9,948 nt of DNA from Syntrophorhabdaceae bacterium (GTDB taxonomy: Bacteria > Desulfobacterota > Syntrophorhabdia > Syntrophorhabdales > Syntrophorhabdaceae). Shown in pieces: positions 1-7,117 of the stretch (position 1 is the first letter of the stretch; the number at the start of each line of letters is the position of its first letter). The notes beneath the pieces are model-generated. The model saw only the letters and a program-made list of their open reading frames with translations. It was not told where the DNA came from and did no database searches. The position numbers and the translations under genes are program-made. The DNA lies in NCBI GenBank assembly GCA_026416315.1, contig JAOAFK010000103.1, forward strand, positions 1-9,948, written 5' to 3'.

Positions 1-189
1 AATAATTCCCACATCCTCTGCCCATTTATCGAATTTAAAAATCATCAAAACCCTTGCAAGGAGTTTTTTTATAAACCAGCTTATAATAAAACCGCCTATC
101 ATGACCACAATCATGACAATTACATTGAGGAATATATCCGTGAAATTTTCATATAGATCAAGGAAAAGGTCTTTGAAAAAATCTTTCAT
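1..189 (-). CDS. MscS-related conserved TM-helix protein, N-terminal part (runs off left edge)
   Basis: An ATG at 189-187 opens a minus-strand frame that stays open for 63 codons to the window edge, so only the N-terminus is present. The peptide begins MKDFFKDLFLDLYENFTDIF. A single hydrophobic segment follows at about residues 20-39 (roughly LNVIVMIVVMIGGFIISWFI), then a basic stretch (KKLLAR) and an amphipathic segment ending FKFDKWAEDVGI. The order helix, basic stretch, then a D-x-W/L-A-E-x-x-G-I tail matches my memory of the conserved TM-helix repeat found in small MscS-like channel relatives. No strong Shine-Dalgarno sequence precedes the ATG, so the exact start is less certain than the frame. 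It is transcribed divergently from the TRAP operon. Channel function is inferred from this N-terminus alone; another helix-rich membrane protein is possible. Confidence 0.6.
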   Translation of the reverse strand, partial: MKDFFKDLFLDLYENFTDIFLNVIVMIVVMIGGFIISWFIKKLLARVLMIFKFDKWAEDVGII

Positions 190-239
190 ATCAAAATCTT
201 ATTCGATATAGCCTTGTCCTGTCAATGAAAAATAAGGGT

Positions 240-286
240 TTTTTGTTGACATATTTGTTTTTTTATATAAAAATTTTCAACAAAAA
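240..286. repeat. 10-bp inverted repeat bracketing the dctP promoter
   Basis: TTTTTGTTGA at 240-249 is the exact reverse complement of TCAACAAAAA at 277-286, with a 27-bp spacer. The left arm overlaps the -35 element and the right arm covers the likely transcription start. Such arms could be paired operator half-sites for a regulator controlling the transporter. An mRNA hairpin is less likely because only the right arm would be transcribed from the proposed promoter. The symmetry is seen directly; its role is inference. Confidence 0.45.
246..273 (+). promoter_or_regulatory. putative sigma-70-type promoter of the TRAP transporter operon
   Basis: A perfect -35 hexamer TTGACA lies at 246-251. 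After 16 bp comes TAAAAA at 268-273, and an overlapping TATAAA lies at 266-271 with a short 14-bp spacing. The tract from 251 to 280 is almost entirely A and T. This places transcription start about 25 bp upstream of the dctP ATG. The -35 match is strong and the -10 is weak, which would suit an activator-dependent promoter. Confidence 0.5.
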
Positions 287-292
287 CTTATA

Positions 293-300
293 AGAGGGGG
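293..300 (+). promoter_or_regulatory. ribosome binding site of dctP
   Basis: The G-rich AGAGGGGG ends 4 bp before the ATG at 305 and fixes that start. Confidence 0.75.
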
Positions 301-304
301 TAGT

Positions 305-1315
305 ATGAATAAGAAGATAATTTTTATGGGTTTAATTTTACTGGCCTTTATGGTTAGCTTTTTTACAATTGCCGATGCAAAGATAATTGTTAAGTACGGC
401 CATGTGGGTCCTCCTGTGCATCCGCAGCACAAAGGTGCCCTTGCCTTTGCCAAATATGTGAATGAGAAGACAAATGGTGAGATTGAGGTTCAGGTATTTC
501 CCCTCGGTCAGTTAGGCGGTGAGCGTTCCATGACAGAACAGGTTCAATCAGGGACACTCCATATGACAGCAGTGACAGCAGGGGTATTAGCGAATTTTGT
601 TCCTCAGATGGGCATTATTGAGCTTCCTTTTATATATCCTAACAGGGAAGTGGCCTATAAGGTTCTTGATGATAAAGAGGTTAAAGAGAGATTTGCAAAA
701 TATTGTGATGAAAAGGGGTTTGTATTTATAGGTTATACAGAAAATGAATTCAGGGATATGACAAATTCAAAACGTCCCATAAGAAAACCAGAAGATTTAA
801 AAGGATTGAAGATTAGAGTTATAGAAAGCCCTATTTTTATAGATACTTTTAAGGCCCTTGGAGCTAACCCAACACCCATGCCATTTCCTGAAATATACAA
901 TGCCTTACAGCAAAAGGTAATAGATGGCCAGGACAACCCTATTTATACATCCATTTTAATGAAGTTCACAGAGGTAAATAAATACGCTACTATAACAAAC
1001 CATATCCTTACAGAATGCCCTGTTGTTGTAAACAAAAAATTCTGGAATTCCCTAACGCCTGAACAGCAGAAGATCTTCCGTGAGGCTGCAGATGTGCAGA
1101 TAAAAGTGAACAGGGAAGAAAATGCAAAAAATAGGGTGGAGGCATTGGAAAAGGCAAAACAGCAAAAGGTAGAGGTAATCATCCTTACAGAAAAAGAACT
1201 TGAGGCATTCAGGAATGCAGTAAAGCCTGTTCACGAAAAATATAAAGGCGTTTACGGTGAAGAATGGTATAATTTTTACATAAACAAGATAAAATTTTAT
1301 TCACAGAAAAGATAG
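305..1315 (+). CDS. dctP: TRAP transporter periplasmic solute-binding protein (DctP family)
   Basis: This is the substrate-capturing subunit of a tripartite ATP-independent periplasmic importer. It binds an organic acid in the periplasm and delivers it to the DctQM membrane complex, which uses an ion gradient. The 336-residue length is usual for the family. A Sec signal peptide spans residues 1-25 (MNKK, hydrophobic core, cleavage after A-D-A). The mature protein starts KIIVKYGHVGPP, as family members do. Conserved features include EVQVFPLGQLGGER (61-74), the LKGLKIRV segment with Arg171, the expected carboxylate-binding arginine, and the DGQDNP motif (208-212) with Asn211. The ligand cannot be read from sequence: C4-dicarboxylates, sugar acids, 2-oxo acids and aromatic acids all use this fold. 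The start is set by the SD sequence at 293-300. It is the first gene of the operon with dctQ and dctM. Confidence 0.95.
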   Translation: MNKKIIFMGLILLAFMVSFFTIADAKIIVKYGHVGPPVHPQHKGALAFAKYVNEKTNGEIEVQVFPLGQLGGERSMTEQVQSGTLHMTAVTAGVLANFVPQMGIIELPFIYPNREVAYKVLDDKEVKERFAKYCDEKGFVFIGYTENEFRDMTNSKRPIRKPEDLKGLKIRVIESPIFIDTFKALGANPTPMPFPEIYNALQQKVIDGQDNPIYTSILMKFTEVNKYATITNHILTECPVVVNKKFWNSLTPEQQKIFREAADVQIKVNREENAKNRVEALEKAKQQKVEVIILTEKELEAFRNAVKPVHEKYKGVYGEEWYNFYINKIKFYSQKR

Positions 1316-1324
1316 GTAATCATA

Positions 1325-1350
1325 AAACAGGGGTCAAAAGACCCCTGTTT
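1325..1350 (+). promoter_or_regulatory. perfect 11-bp intercistronic hairpin between dctP and dctQ
   Basis: AAACAGGGGTC (1325-1335) pairs perfectly with GACCCCTGTTT (1340-1350) across an AAAA loop. The GC-rich core is strong, but only three T residues follow, inside the stem, so it is a poor intrinsic terminator. Its downstream arm ends 8 bp before the dctQ ATG and occupies the place of a Shine-Dalgarno sequence. Likely roles are protection of the dctP mRNA 3' end, partial attenuation, or damping of dctQ translation. Any of these would make binding protein exceed membrane subunits, as is common in periplasmic-binding-protein transporters. Confidence 0.8.
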
Positions 1351-1358
1351 CACAGAAA

Positions 1359-1874
1359 ATGAAAAAAAAATTAGAAATTATAAACAGATTTGAAGAATGG
1401 TTATGTGGGATAATTTTACTTGGACTCGCATGTCTCACATTTGTAGAGACTGTTTTACGCTATACCATTTCCTATTCATTTACATGGTTTAAAGAATTGG
1501 CAAATTATCTTTTAGTCTTCTGCACATACCTTGGTGCAGCCATTGGAGTAAAATATGGAACACATTTCTCCATGGAGGCATTAACAGAATATACACCAGA
1601 CAGGATAAGTCATTTAATCAAAACAGTAGCGTATTTAATATCAGGTCTCGCACTAATACTTTTTATCTTCTATGGGATAAAACATATCCAATCAACCATT
1701 AAATTTGGTGTAAAATCTTCAGCCATGCAGATACCCATGTATATACCTTATATCTCAATACCTTTATTTTCCATTACCATGTCTTTCAGGTTTTTTGTCC
1801 TTTCCTATAAACATTTTAAAAAATTTCTGAATAATGAGCCATATGAAAAGGTGAGAAAAAAGGAGGGCAAGTGA
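1359..1874 (+). CDS. dctQ: TRAP transporter small membrane subunit (DctQ family)
   Basis: The small integral membrane subunit pairs with DctM in the inner membrane to form the transport unit. The 171 residues contain four hydrophobic segments at about 15-33, 48-66, 88-107 and 128-150, the standard DctQ topology. The family-typical FTWFKELANYLLVF (41-54) precedes helix 2, and the tail is strongly basic (about 151-171). The ATG at 1359 has no recognisable Shine-Dalgarno sequence because the hairpin at 1325-1350 sits directly upstream, so translation may be weak or depend on structure. Its stop codon overlaps the GTG of dctM by 4 bp. The assignment rests on topology, motif and position between dctP and dctM. 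Confidence 0.92.
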   Translation: MKKKLEIINRFEEWLCGIILLGLACLTFVETVLRYTISYSFTWFKELANYLLVFCTYLGAAIGVKYGTHFSMEALTEYTPDRISHLIKTVAYLISGLALILFIFYGIKHIQSTIKFGVKSSAMQIPMYIPYISIPLFSITMSFRFFVLSYKHFKKFLNNEPYEKVRKKEGK

Positions 1875-3154
1875 ATCTCACCATACTTTTTCTTTGCTTT
1901 TTCGCCCTTCTTACATTGAGCATCCCCATTTCTATTGTCCTTGTAACTACAACAGCGATCTATCTTTTTTTTATTGCAAAAACCCCCCTTACGTCCCTGA
2001 TCCAGCAATTATTTAATGGGCTTGACAATTTTGTCCTCCTCGGTGTGCCTTTTTTTATCCTTGCGGGAAACATCATGGCAGAAGGTGCCATTTCGGAAAG
2101 ACTGGTAAATGTAATGAAGCTCGTTATAGGAAGGGTGACTGGTGGCCTTGCCATGGCATCAGTTATGGCCTGCATCTTCTTTGCCGCCATATCGGGTTCA
2201 TCTCCTGCAACGGTTATTGCCATAGGCAGCATAATGATGCCTGCCCTTATTAAAGAGGGTTATGGTGAGAGGTTTTCCATTGGGCTTCTTACCTCTTCAG
2301 GCTCCCTTGGAATCCTTATCCCGCCCAGTATACCCATGATACTCTATGCCCTGGTAATGAACATCTCTGTGGCCGAGATATTCATGGCAGGTTTTCTACC
2401 GGGCATTTTTATAGGTCTATGCCTGATGGCATATTCCTATATCATGGCAAAAAAACATGGCTGGTATACAAAAACAAGATACACATTGAAAGAAGGGTTA
2501 AAAATCATCAAAGATGGCCTATGGGCAATGTGTTTGCCTTTTATAGTTTTAGGTGGAATTTATGGAGGTGTGTTTACCCCTACAGAGGCAGCTGCTGTAT
2601 CTGTTGTATATGCCCTTTTTGTGGAGCTCTTTGTTTATAAAGAGTTGAATTTAAAAAGGCTTTTAAATATCTGCAAAGATTCGGCTATACTTTCAGGGTG
2701 TCTTTTATTCATCCTATCCTGTGCTATGACATTTATATGGTTGCTCACTGTGGAACAACTACCTCAGAAACTTGCTGAATTGATTATCACAAATGTGAAA
2801 AGCAGATGGGTTTTTCTCCTTTCCATCAACTTAGTCCTTCTTATTATAGGCGGACTCATGGATATTGTGACGGCCGTAATTGTTATATCACCCATCCTTG
2901 TTGAAACCCTTACACGATATGATATTAATTTTGTTCACTTTGGCATCATCATGATTATCAACATTGAATGCGGATTCCTTACCCCTCCCTTTGGCCTGAA
3001 TCTGTTTGTATCCATGGCTATCATGAGAAAAACTTTGGTAGAAGTGGGTAAAGCAGTTCTACCTTTTATTGCCTTGTTTATAGGTTGTTTATTTACAATT
3101 ACCTATCTGCCAAAAATCTCTCTTATTCTGCCTGAATTACTTTTAAAAAGATAA
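1871..3154 (+). CDS. dctM: TRAP transporter large membrane subunit (DctM family)
   Basis: This is the large permease subunit that carries substrate and co-ion across the inner membrane. Its 427 residues are full family length and mostly hydrophobic, consistent with about 11-12 helices and re-entrant loops. Conserved signatures are SGSSPATVIAIGSIMMP (108-124), GSLGILIPPSIPMILY (144-159), TPTEAAAVSVVYAL (237-250) and GFLTPPFGLNLFV (369-381). The start is GTG at 1871, with an AGGAGGG Shine-Dalgarno at 1861-1867 inside the end of dctQ; the GTGA overlap indicates translational coupling. Its stop lies only 9 bp from the stop of the convergent rfaE2 gene, with no terminator hairpin between them. Confidence 0.96.
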   Translation: MNLTILFLCFFALLTLSIPISIVLVTTTAIYLFFIAKTPLTSLIQQLFNGLDNFVLLGVPFFILAGNIMAEGAISERLVNVMKLVIGRVTGGLAMASVMACIFFAAISGSSPATVIAIGSIMMPALIKEGYGERFSIGLLTSSGSLGILIPPSIPMILYALVMNISVAEIFMAGFLPGIFIGLCLMAYSYIMAKKHGWYTKTRYTLKEGLKIIKDGLWAMCLPFIVLGGIYGGVFTPTEAAAVSVVYALFVELFVYKELNLKRLLNICKDSAILSGCLLFILSCAMTFIWLLTVEQLPQKLAELIITNVKSRWVFLLSINLVLLIIGGLMDIVTAVIVISPILVETLTRYDINFVHFGIIMIINIECGFLTPPFGLNLFVSMAIMRKTLVEVGKAVLPFIALFIGCLFTITYLPKISLILPELLLKR

Positions 3155-3163
3155 CGAGTCCTT

Positions 3164-3643
3164 TCAATCACCTAAATTTTTAATTGCCTTTATAATTTCA
3201 CTTGTGGAATGATTTTTTGGGTCACCCACTATGGCAATTCTTCCACCGTAAGATAAGACAATGTCCCTTTCCGGAACAGTATCTTCTGTATAGTCAGTGC
3301 CTTTTGCATGGATATCTGGCTTGAGTTCTTTTAGTAGTTCCTCTACAGTCTCTTCGCTAAAGGTCGTTACATAATCAACACAATCAATGGCTGTTAAAAT
3401 CTCAACCCTTTCTTGGGCAGGGGTTATCACCTTTTTTCTTTTACCTAATCTAGCCACAGATTCGTCATCGTTGATTGCCACTATGAGGATATCGCCGAGG
3501 GCTTTTGCACCCTTGAGGTATCTTATGTGTCCTACATGGAGTATATCAAAGCAACCATTGCCAAATACTATCTTTTTACCTTTTCCTCGCTCTTTTTCGA
3601 TAATTTTTTTAAGGGATTCAATATCCTTTATATATTTACCCAT
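3164..3643 (-). CDS. rfaE2: D-glycero-beta-D-manno-heptose 1-phosphate adenylyltransferase (HldE C-terminal type)
   Basis: This cytoplasmic nucleotidyltransferase joins heptose 1-phosphate to AMP from ATP, giving ADP-heptose for the LPS core. At 159 residues it has the size of a stand-alone HldE C-terminal domain. The nucleotide-binding signature GNGCFDILHVGHIRYL (28-43) includes the H-x-G-H motif at 36-39. NDDESVARLGKRKKVITP (58-75) and the late HSTSEII (145-151), in the place of the usual R-S-T-T-x-I-I, also fit. The ATG at 3643 lies within the end of rfaE1 (8-bp overlap), with AAGG just upstream. It is the last gene of the minus-strand operon. Other cytidylyltransferase-like enzymes share the fold, but coupling to the heptose kinase makes this assignment firm. 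Confidence 0.93.
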   Translation of the reverse strand: MGKYIKDIESLKKIIEKERGKGKKIVFGNGCFDILHVGHIRYLKGAKALGDILIVAINDDESVARLGKRKKVITPAQERVEILTAIDCVDYVTTFSEETVEELLKELKPDIHAKGTDYTEDTVPERDIVLSYGGRIAIVGDPKNHSTSEIIKAIKNLGD

Positions 3644-4667
3644 TTGCCTTAACCCATGTCTTTATAGCACTTTTTAATTCTTCAGGTGCAACAGTGGCAG
3701 TGCCTCTTTTCATCACCACTACACCGGCAGCAAAATTTGCAATTAACGAGGATGTATAGTAATCCGCCCCGCTTGCAAGGGAAAGGGTTACTGCTGCGCA
3801 GACTGTATCACCGGCCCCTGTTACATCTGTTACATCATCTGTGCCTGAAATGGGAATATGGTAGATGTTACCGTCTCTTAAAAACAGGCTCATGCCTTTA
3901 TTTCCCCTTGTTATTAGAAGGGCCTTTATATCCATAAAACCCATTATCCTTTTTCCCACTTTTTCAATATCTTCATTTTCTTCAGCAGAACATAATACAT
4001 ATGCCTCTGATTCATTGGGGGTAATCATTGTTATCCCTTTGTAATCTTTCAGATTGTATCGTGAATCCCCCACAATAATCTTTTCTTTTGCCATATCCTT
4101 CAAATGCCCTATTATATCTTTGTCAATAGTGCCATGACCATAATCGGATAAAATAAATGCATCCATATCCTTTGATATGGCATCTATCTTTTTTAGTAGT
4201 CTTTTTTTTATCTGGGAAGTTACTTTCGTTTTAGGGTCTTTATCAATTCTTATCACCTGTTGCTTTGATGTATGGGTATCACCTGCCAGTATCCTTGTCT
4301 TTGTTATTGTTTCACCTTTATATCTTATAATGCCCTCTAAATCAATGTTTTTGAATTTAGAAAAATATCCCATCAACCTATCACCAGCTGTGTCATTTCC
4401 CAAAAGACCTACAGGATATACATAAGCCCCAAGCTTCAAAAGATTGTTTATGGTATTCCCTGCACTGCCTGGACATATCATTTCATCCTCATACCTTATA
4501 ACAACAACAGGGGCCTCTCTTGATAATCTATATGGCCTTCCAAATATAAACACATCGGCAATGATATCACCGATTACGCAGATATTTTTTCCTTCAAAAT
4601 TGTCGATTACTTTAAATAATTGGGTATCTGAAATTTTTAATGATGTTTTATGCCTATTTTTTGCCAA
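3636..4667 (-). CDS. rfaE1: D-glycero-beta-D-manno-heptose-7-phosphate kinase (HldE N-terminal type)
   Basis: This PfkB/ribokinase-family enzyme phosphorylates D-glycero-D-manno-heptose 7-phosphate at C1, the step before GmhB and the adenylyltransferase. Its 343 residues show VIGDIIADVFIFG (31-43), SREAPVVV (49-56), PGSAGNTINNL near 67-77, SDYGHGT (174-180), TPNESEA (216-222) and the catalytic DVTGAGDT (281-288) with base Asp287. The start is TTG at 4667, backed by a strong GGAGGAG Shine-Dalgarno (4672-4678) inside the end of waaF; the two genes overlap by 14 bp. It overlaps rfaE2 downstream by 8 bp. In E. coli the kinase and adenylyltransferase are fused as HldE; here they are separate but coupled. 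Confidence 0.93.
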   Translation of the reverse strand: MAKNRHKTSLKISDTQLFKVIDNFEGKNICVIGDIIADVFIFGRPYRLSREAPVVVIRYEDEMICPGSAGNTINNLLKLGAYVYPVGLLGNDTAGDRLMGYFSKFKNIDLEGIIRYKGETITKTRILAGDTHTSKQQVIRIDKDPKTKVTSQIKKRLLKKIDAISKDMDAFILSDYGHGTIDKDIIGHLKDMAKEKIIVGDSRYNLKDYKGITMITPNESEAYVLCSAEENEDIEKVGKRIMGFMDIKALLITRGNKGMSLFLRDGNIYHIPISGTDDVTDVTGAGDTVCAAVTLSLASGADYYTSSLIANFAAGVVVMKRGTATVAPEELKSAIKTWVKANG

Positions 4668-5646
4668 TTATCTCCTCCATCTTTTTAAATACATCTTCAG
4701 GTGTGATACCTGAAAGACATTCAAGATTTCTATCACATGTCTTTTTGTTACAAGGTCTACAGGGTATGTTGTTTATAAACTTATAAGTGCAATCAGAAGG
4801 ATAAGCAGTATACCTTTCATCCATAGGCCCGAATATTACAAATGTAGGAACGGATAGGGCAGCGGAGATATGTCTCGGGCCTGTGTCATTGCTGACTACA
4901 GCAGTTGCCTTTGAAAGGCATACTTTGAGTTCACTTATATCAAGGAGTCTTATCTCAATGGCATTTTTATGTTTTGTGCTGTCTTTTATTTCTTCAGATA
5001 AAGATACCTCATCTTTTCCGGGCAATATAAAAACCTTCATGCCCATATTCTCAAAGATAAGGTCTATAAGTTTTGAAAAATTGGTTTGAGGCCAGCGCTT
5101 TGAAGGACCGTATTGCGCACCCGGTATTATGGCAATATATTTTTCCTTATTATAGCCGAACTTTTCACTATATCTATATTCTTCTTCTTCTGTTACCTTT
5201 AAAAAAGGTTGGATTTCATGTCTTTTTAAATTCAGGACATCGAGAAGTTTTAAATAATGTTCTACCATGGGCTCAGGAACATCTTCTTCCTTTACTTTTT
5301 TTGTAAGCATGAAACCCCTTTTGTTGCGGTCAAAACCAACCCTTTCTTTTACACACCCTAAATAGAACAAAAGGGCTGATCTCATGGAATGGGGTAAAAT
5401 CAAACCCAGGTCAAATTTTTCTTCCTTTAAAATGCTTACCGTATCGAAAAAAGGAACTGTACCTTTTCTATCGTAAGGGATGAATCTATCAAATAGATCC
5501 ATGCCATTATATAGACTTATTGACCTTGTTTTTCCCACAGCCCAGATTTCACCCTTGACAGAGAGCCTTAAGGAACTCAAAAAAGGGCTTGCCATGACCA
5601 TATCGCCTAACCAGTTAGGAAGATAGACTATCGTCTTCCCAGTCAC
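4654..5646 (-). CDS. waaF: GT9 ADP-heptose:LPS heptosyltransferase II-like protein
   Basis: This glycosyltransferase family 9 enzyme would transfer heptose from ADP-heptose to the first inner-core heptose, at the cytoplasmic face of the inner membrane. Its 330 residues show the N-terminal LPNWLGDMVMA (9-19) with Asp15, the probable catalytic base. IPGAQYGPSKRWP (174-186) is the sugar-nucleotide motif typical of WaaF. SNDTGPRHISAALSVP (252-267) and IFGPMD (271-276) lie in the nucleotide-binding half. The tail has a cluster C296-x2-C299-x4-C304-x5-C310 followed by GITPEDV. The GTG start at 5646 has GGGGGTGA just upstream (5650-5657). It overlaps the upstream radical SAM gene by 32 bp and rfaE1 by 14 bp. 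The acceptor position is inferred from family resemblance. Confidence 0.9.
   Translation of the reverse strand: MTGKTIVYLPNWLGDMVMASPFLSSLRLSVKGEIWAVGKTRSISLYNGMDLFDRFIPYDRKGTVPFFDTVSILKEEKFDLGLILPHSMRSALLFYLGCVKERVGFDRNKRGFMLTKKVKEEDVPEPMVEHYLKLLDVLNLKRHEIQPFLKVTEEEEYRYSEKFGYNKEKYIAIIPGAQYGPSKRWPQTNFSKLIDLIFENMGMKVFILPGKDEVSLSEEIKDSTKHKNAIEIRLLDISELKVCLSKATAVVSNDTGPRHISAALSVPTFVIFGPMDERYTAYPSDCTYKFINNIPCRPCNKKTCDRNLECLSGITPEDVFKKMEEIIGKK
4672..4678 (-). promoter_or_regulatory. ribosome binding site deciding the TTG start of rfaE1
   Basis: GGAGGAG on the minus strand precedes the TTG at 4667 by a few bases. It is the strongest SD in the operon and lies inside the last codons of the waaF-like gene. 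It supports the rare start codon and the 14-bp overlap. Confidence 0.75.
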
Positions 5647-7117
5647 TTCTCACCCCCATGAAAGGATTATACCTCACTGTATAATGAAGCAAGCCTTTTT
5701 GGGCTATTTCTCTATCTAAATCATCTGCAAGGGCCTTGATCTTGTCTTTATCTTTCTCCCAGGTTTTGCTATCCATATCTTCCACTGTCTTTACAAGGGA
5801 AAGATACTTGCCTTCACCGTCCATATTGCCATAACCATTTACAAAAAGGCAGAATTGACTCTTTATTTTATCCACAAGGAGATTTTCTTCCTCACCTAAA
5901 TCCATGCATGTATTATCAGTAAAATTATCAAGATCATTTATTTTTTTGAAATCTATCTGGTTTGCCTTTTTTGCTATATCGTATGCCCGAGTGCCTATAA
6001 AAGGAAAGAACAGTGACCAGCGGAATCTTCCAGGTTTTATTTGTGCTAAAAGTTTAATTGTAGCCAGCATATCCTCTTTTTTTTCATGGGGCAAACCTAT
6101 CATTACAAAGGCAGAGGTATGAAGGCCAAATCTGTGGGCAATATCAAAGGCATTTTCTATGTCTTTATTTGTCATATGTCTATTCAACACATTTTTTCTT
6201 ATCCTGTCACTGCCGCTTTCAAGGCCAAATTTTACGATCCTGCATCCTGCATTTTTTAGATAATGAGCTGTATCTTCATCGAAGATCCTTGCATGGGCAT
6301 TGCATACAAACCCTATATCCGTTACATCACGGTATTTTTCAGAAAAATCTTTTAACCAGGCTTTATCAAAGGTAAAGATATCGTCATCGAAGATAAACAT
6401 TTTTATCCGCTTATAGTGTTTCAAAATATATTCAATCTCATATATGATCTGGTCTACCGTATGTCTTCTCAAATAGTATTTAGGAAGATGTCCATGTTCT
6501 TTATATAGCCCCATGATCTTGTGATTCAAACAGTATGTACACCTAAAGGGACATCCCCTTGATGCCATAAGTCCCACCCAGCCGTCCTTTGCATCTATGA
6601 TCTGCTGGAAGTCAAAGATCGTGTAATCTTTGAAGGGTAGTTTATTTATATCAATATATGGTCTCAAAGGTTCAAGGACTATATTGCCATTAGCTCTGTA
6701 ACCCATATTTTTTACAGATACAGGGCTCCCATTTTTCAAAAGTTCAAGGAGTGCCTCCTCCCCCTCTCCTATACAGATATAATCTATATTTTCATCAGTC
6801 ATAGTACCGTAAGGGTCCATAGTAGGATGGATGCCACCGAATAAAATAGGTGCATCATAGTATCTTTTTATATGGGAGGCTATCTCTATGGCATATTTAT
6901 GTTGATTGGTAAGGACAGAAAAACCTATTATATCAGGTTTTATGGAAAGGACATCCCTTTTTATCCTTTCATGTTCAATGGGGTAACCCAATTTTTCATT
7001 GATATTTAAAAGATATGTCTCTATGTTGTGGGCCTTTAAAAAACCTGAAATATAAGAAATGCCGTAGTTGAAACCAATCTGGGCATAAAGATTAGGGTAT
7101 ATGAAAAGAATTTTCAT
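5615..7117 (-). CDS. radical SAM protein with N-terminal B12-binding-type domain, function unknown
   Basis: The 500 residues have two recognisable parts. Residues 1-150 look like a cobalamin-binding Rossmann domain: the start MKILFIYPN, KPDIIGFSVLT (60-70), ILFGGIHPTM (91-100), then an IGEGE segment at 116-120. I see no D-x-H-x-x-G motif, so a lower-axial His ligand for B12 is not evident, as is common in this radical SAM class. The radical SAM core follows with ASRGCPFRCTYC (185-196), in which C189-x3-C193-x2-C196 binds the 4Fe-4S cluster. FIFDDDIFTF (241-250), KFGLESGSD (296-304) and FVMIGLPHE (337-345) fit the barrel. The region after about 390 I cannot assign. The gene abuts the waaC-like gene (its ATG directly follows that stop) with AAGGA upstream, and overlaps waaF. 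Context suggests it modifies an LPS-core or envelope substrate, for instance by methylation or ring formation. That is inference; the family is very diverse. Confidence 0.88.
   Translation of the reverse strand: MKILFIYPNLYAQIGFNYGISYISGFLKAHNIETYLLNINEKLGYPIEHERIKRDVLSIKPDIIGFSVLTNQHKYAIEIASHIKRYYDAPILFGGIHPTMDPYGTMTDENIDYICIGEGEEALLELLKNGSPVSVKNMGYRANGNIVLEPLRPYIDINKLPFKDYTIFDFQQIIDAKDGWVGLMASRGCPFRCTYCLNHKIMGLYKEHGHLPKYYLRRHTVDQIIYEIEYILKHYKRIKMFIFDDDIFTFDKAWLKDFSEKYRDVTDIGFVCNAHARIFDEDTAHYLKNAGCRIVKFGLESGSDRIRKNVLNRHMTNKDIENAFDIAHRFGLHTSAFVMIGLPHEKKEDMLATIKLLAQIKPGRFRWSLFFPFIGTRAYDIAKKANQIDFKKINDLDNFTDNTCMDLGEEENLLVDKIKSQFCLFVNGYGNMDGEGKYLSLVKTVEDMDSKTWEKDKDKIKALADDLDREIAQKGLLHYTVRYNPFMGVRSDWEDDSLSS
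5650..5657 (-). promoter_or_regulatory. ribosome binding site deciding the GTG start of waaF-like gene
   Basis: GGGGGTGA on the minus strand, then GAA, then GTG at 5646. The SD lies inside the 3' end of the upstream radical SAM gene, which supports the unusually long 32-bp overlap as real rather than a mis-called start. Confidence 0.65.

Noticed and set aside
1325..1350. Hairpin read as a rho-independent terminator of dctP
   Set aside because: No U-tract follows the stem and dctQ begins 8 bp later in the same obvious operon; kept as an intercistronic structure.
733..2232. Minus-strand open frames opposite dctP, dctQ and dctM, and a plus-strand frame inside dctM at 2419-2640
   Set aside because: All overlap conserved TRAP genes and show no signal, motif or SD of their own.
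3387..5306. Several plus-strand open frames of about 70-96 codons across rfaE2, rfaE1 and waaF
   Set aside because: They are antisense shadows of well-supported genes, with low-complexity Leu/Ser/Phe/Ile composition typical of such frames.
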